Below the pieces are notes generated by a model. It was not told the DNA's origin and searched no databases. It saw only the letters and a program-made list of their open reading frames with translations. The translations under genes were made by a program, and so were the position numbers. Positions 62,001-64,000 of a stretch of 64,000 bases of DNA are shown here, piece by piece. The first letter of the stretch is position 1; each line of letters opens with the position of its first letter. Source of the stretch: Ehretia macrophylla (taxonomy: Eukaryota > Streptophyta > Magnoliopsida > Boraginales > Ehretiaceae); the NCBI GenBank assembly GCA_037974665.1, contig CM075768.1, positions 60,654,316 to 60,718,315 of the forward strand. Direction: 5' to 3'.

Positions 62001-64000
62001 GGGGTCAGCAAGGCTGCTTGGCTGTGCCAGTTTTCGGAGCCCAAAATCGAATGCTTTCATCAGTTTCGGGACACTTTTCTTCTTTTGCGCTATTTTTTCA
62101 TCTCGTATCGTACGTCGTGTGCCGTGAAAAGGACGACAACCTAATCCATCACATTTCTATTACCGAATCCCACGACACCTTGGGCAAGACAACTTCACAT
62201 CACGTAGAGGCTGGGCCCGCAAACCGAGGGCGTGGGCATTGGGACAAGGTCTCGGTCGCTCCTTTGCCCATAACTTTTGATCTGTAAGGAGTTACGCGGT
62301 GCGCAGCACACCATTGGAAAGCTCTCCGAGAGCTCTACAATGGGGGCAGCAACCATGCTTGGCTGCTCCTATTCTCATGCCCAAAATCGAACATTTTCAT
62401 TAGTTTCGGGATACTTTTATTCTTTTGCGCTGTTTTTGGGTCACGGATCGTACATCGTGAGCCGCGAAAAGGACGACAACCTAATCCATCACATTTCTAT
62501 TACCGAATCCCACGCCACCTTTGGCAAGGCAACTTCACTTCACGTAGAGGCTTGGCCTGCAAACTGAGGGTGTGGGGCTTAGGACTAAGTCTCCGTCGCA
62601 CCGGTGCCCATAACTTTTGATCCGTAAGGAGTTACGCGGCGCACAACATACCGTTGGAAAGCTCTCTGAGAGCTCTACGACGGGGGCAGCAAGCCTGCTC
62701 TGCTGCACATATTTTTTTATCCCAAAATCAAACATTTTCATCAGTTTTTTGACTCTTTTCTTCTTTGCTGCTATTTTACCTTCCCGGATCGTACGTCGTG
62801 AGCCGTGAAAAGGATGACAACCTAATCCTTCACATTTCTATTACCGAATCCCATGACACCTTGGGTAAGACAACTTCCCTTCACGTAGAGGCTAGGCCCG
62901 CAAACCGACGGCGTAGGGCTTGGTACCAGGTCTCCGTGGCTCCTTTGCCCATAACTTTTGATCCGTAAGGAGTTACGCGGTGCACAGCATATCGTTGGAA
63001 AGCTCTCCGATTGCTCTACGATGGGGGCAGCAAGCATGCTCGGCTGCTCCTATTTTTGGATCCCAAAATTGAATATTTTCATAAGTTTCGGGACACTTTT
63101 CTTCTTTTGCGCTGTTTTTCTGTCACGGATCGTATGTCGTGAGTCGCGAAAAGGACGACAACCTAATCCATCACATTTCTATTACCAAATCCCATGGCAC
63201 CTTGGACAAGACATCTTTGCTTCCGTAGAGGCTGTGCCCACAAACCGAGGGCATTGGGCCTGTGACCAGGCCTCCCTCTCTTCGGTGCCTACAACTTTTG
63301 ATCCGTAAGGAGTTATGCGGCGCACAACATACCATTGAAATGCTCTTTCGAGAGCTCTATGACGGGGGCCACAAGCCTGCTCGGCTGCGCCTATTTTTGG
63401 ACCCCAAAATCGAATGTTTTCATCAGTTTCGGGATACTTTTCTCCTTTTGTGCTGTTTTTCCGTCCCGGATCGTACGTCGTGAGCCACGGAAAGGACGAC
63501 AACCTAATCCATCACATTTCTATTATCGAATCCCACGGTACCTTGGGCAAGACAACTTTGCTTCACGTAGAGGCTGGGCTAGCAAACCGAGGGCATGGGA
63601 CTTGGGACTAGGTCTCCATCGCTCCTTTGACCATAACTTTTGATCCATAAGGAGTTACGCAACGCACAATATACCATTGGAAAGCTCTCTGAGAGCTCTA
63701 TGACGGGGGCAGCAACTATGCTCGACTGTTCTTATTTTCTTGCCCAAAATTGAACGTTTTCATCAGTTTCGGTACACTTTTCTTCTTTTGCACATTTTTT
63801 CTGTCCCGGATCGTACATCCTGAGCCACAAAAAGGACGACAACCTAATCCATCACATTTCTATTATCGAATCCCATGGCACCTTGGTCAAGACAGCTTCG
63901 CTTCACGTAGAGGCTAGGCCCGCAAACCGAGGGCGTAGGGCTTTAGACCAGGACTCCGTCGCTCCTTTGCCCATAACTTTTGATCTGTAAAGAGTTACGC

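Larger units (their letters stand above)
53529..64000 (-). repeat. Satellite array 5, reverse
   Basis: About 31 monomers in reverse-complement orientation, recognised by cacctaatccatcacattt-like words and gcccataacttttgatccg in place of their complements. The array reaches the window edge. One monomer near 53955 lacks about 25 bp, and one near 61949 contains a short inverted piece. Confidence 0.95.

Noticed and set aside
61607..62287. 226-codon frame spanning three satellite monomers
   Set aside because: It arises only because the inter-monomer stop is disrupted and a rearranged monomer lies inside; there is no protein family resemblance.
1..64000. Claim that this is the functional centromere
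   Set aside because: Higher-order satellite with gypsy insertions is compatible with centromeric, pericentromeric or subtelomeric heterochromatin. No centromere-specific CRM-type element is recognised, and chromatin data would be needed.

Overview
This window is repeat-rich heterochromatin from a nuclear plant genome. I find no host protein-coding gene, rRNA or tRNA. About 35 kb is one tandem satellite with a monomer of about 340 bp (roughly 100 monomers). The rest is decayed Ty3/gypsy LTR retrotransposon sequence inserted in it. A plant origin is inferred from chromodomain-type gypsy polyproteins, primer sites matching initiator-tRNA-Met, and very long LTRs (2.5 to 4.1 kb). The species cannot be named from sequence alone.

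Layout: satellite, forward, 1-6892. A Tekay/Del-like chromovirus in the order LTR-internal-LTR-internal occupies 6893-20537; its second internal copy is cut off before integrase. Satellite, forward, resumes to 27293. A second long-LTR element, 27294-32504, has perfect 5-bp target duplications but has lost nearly all its internal region. Satellite, forward, runs 32505-40917. A reverse-strand element of the same long-LTR group, 40918-50405, keeps its 5' LTR, gag and part of protease; its LTR is itself interrupted by a nested 4.1-kb solo LTR (43745-47875) with a 5-bp target duplication. Satellite, forward, runs 50406-53533, then flips orientation and continues in reverse to 64000.

The satellite is not a simple monomer array. 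Diagnostic variants recur at fixed distances, showing higher-order repeats of about 5555 bp (first array), 4081-4085 bp (third array) and 2829 bp (inverted array). The first and third arrays share an ordered skeleton of monomer types. A truncated monomer recurs exactly one period apart in the first array.

The polyproteins are all pseudogenes. Many stops are CAG to TAG, CGA to TGA or TGG to TAG/TGA, as expected from decay of methylated DNA. The most unusual non-coding signal is in the LTRs: two otherwise different LTR families share an ordered block (a potential hairpin, a perfect palindrome and two conserved tracts), followed further downstream by a splice-acceptor-like CAG and a short acidic reading frame.
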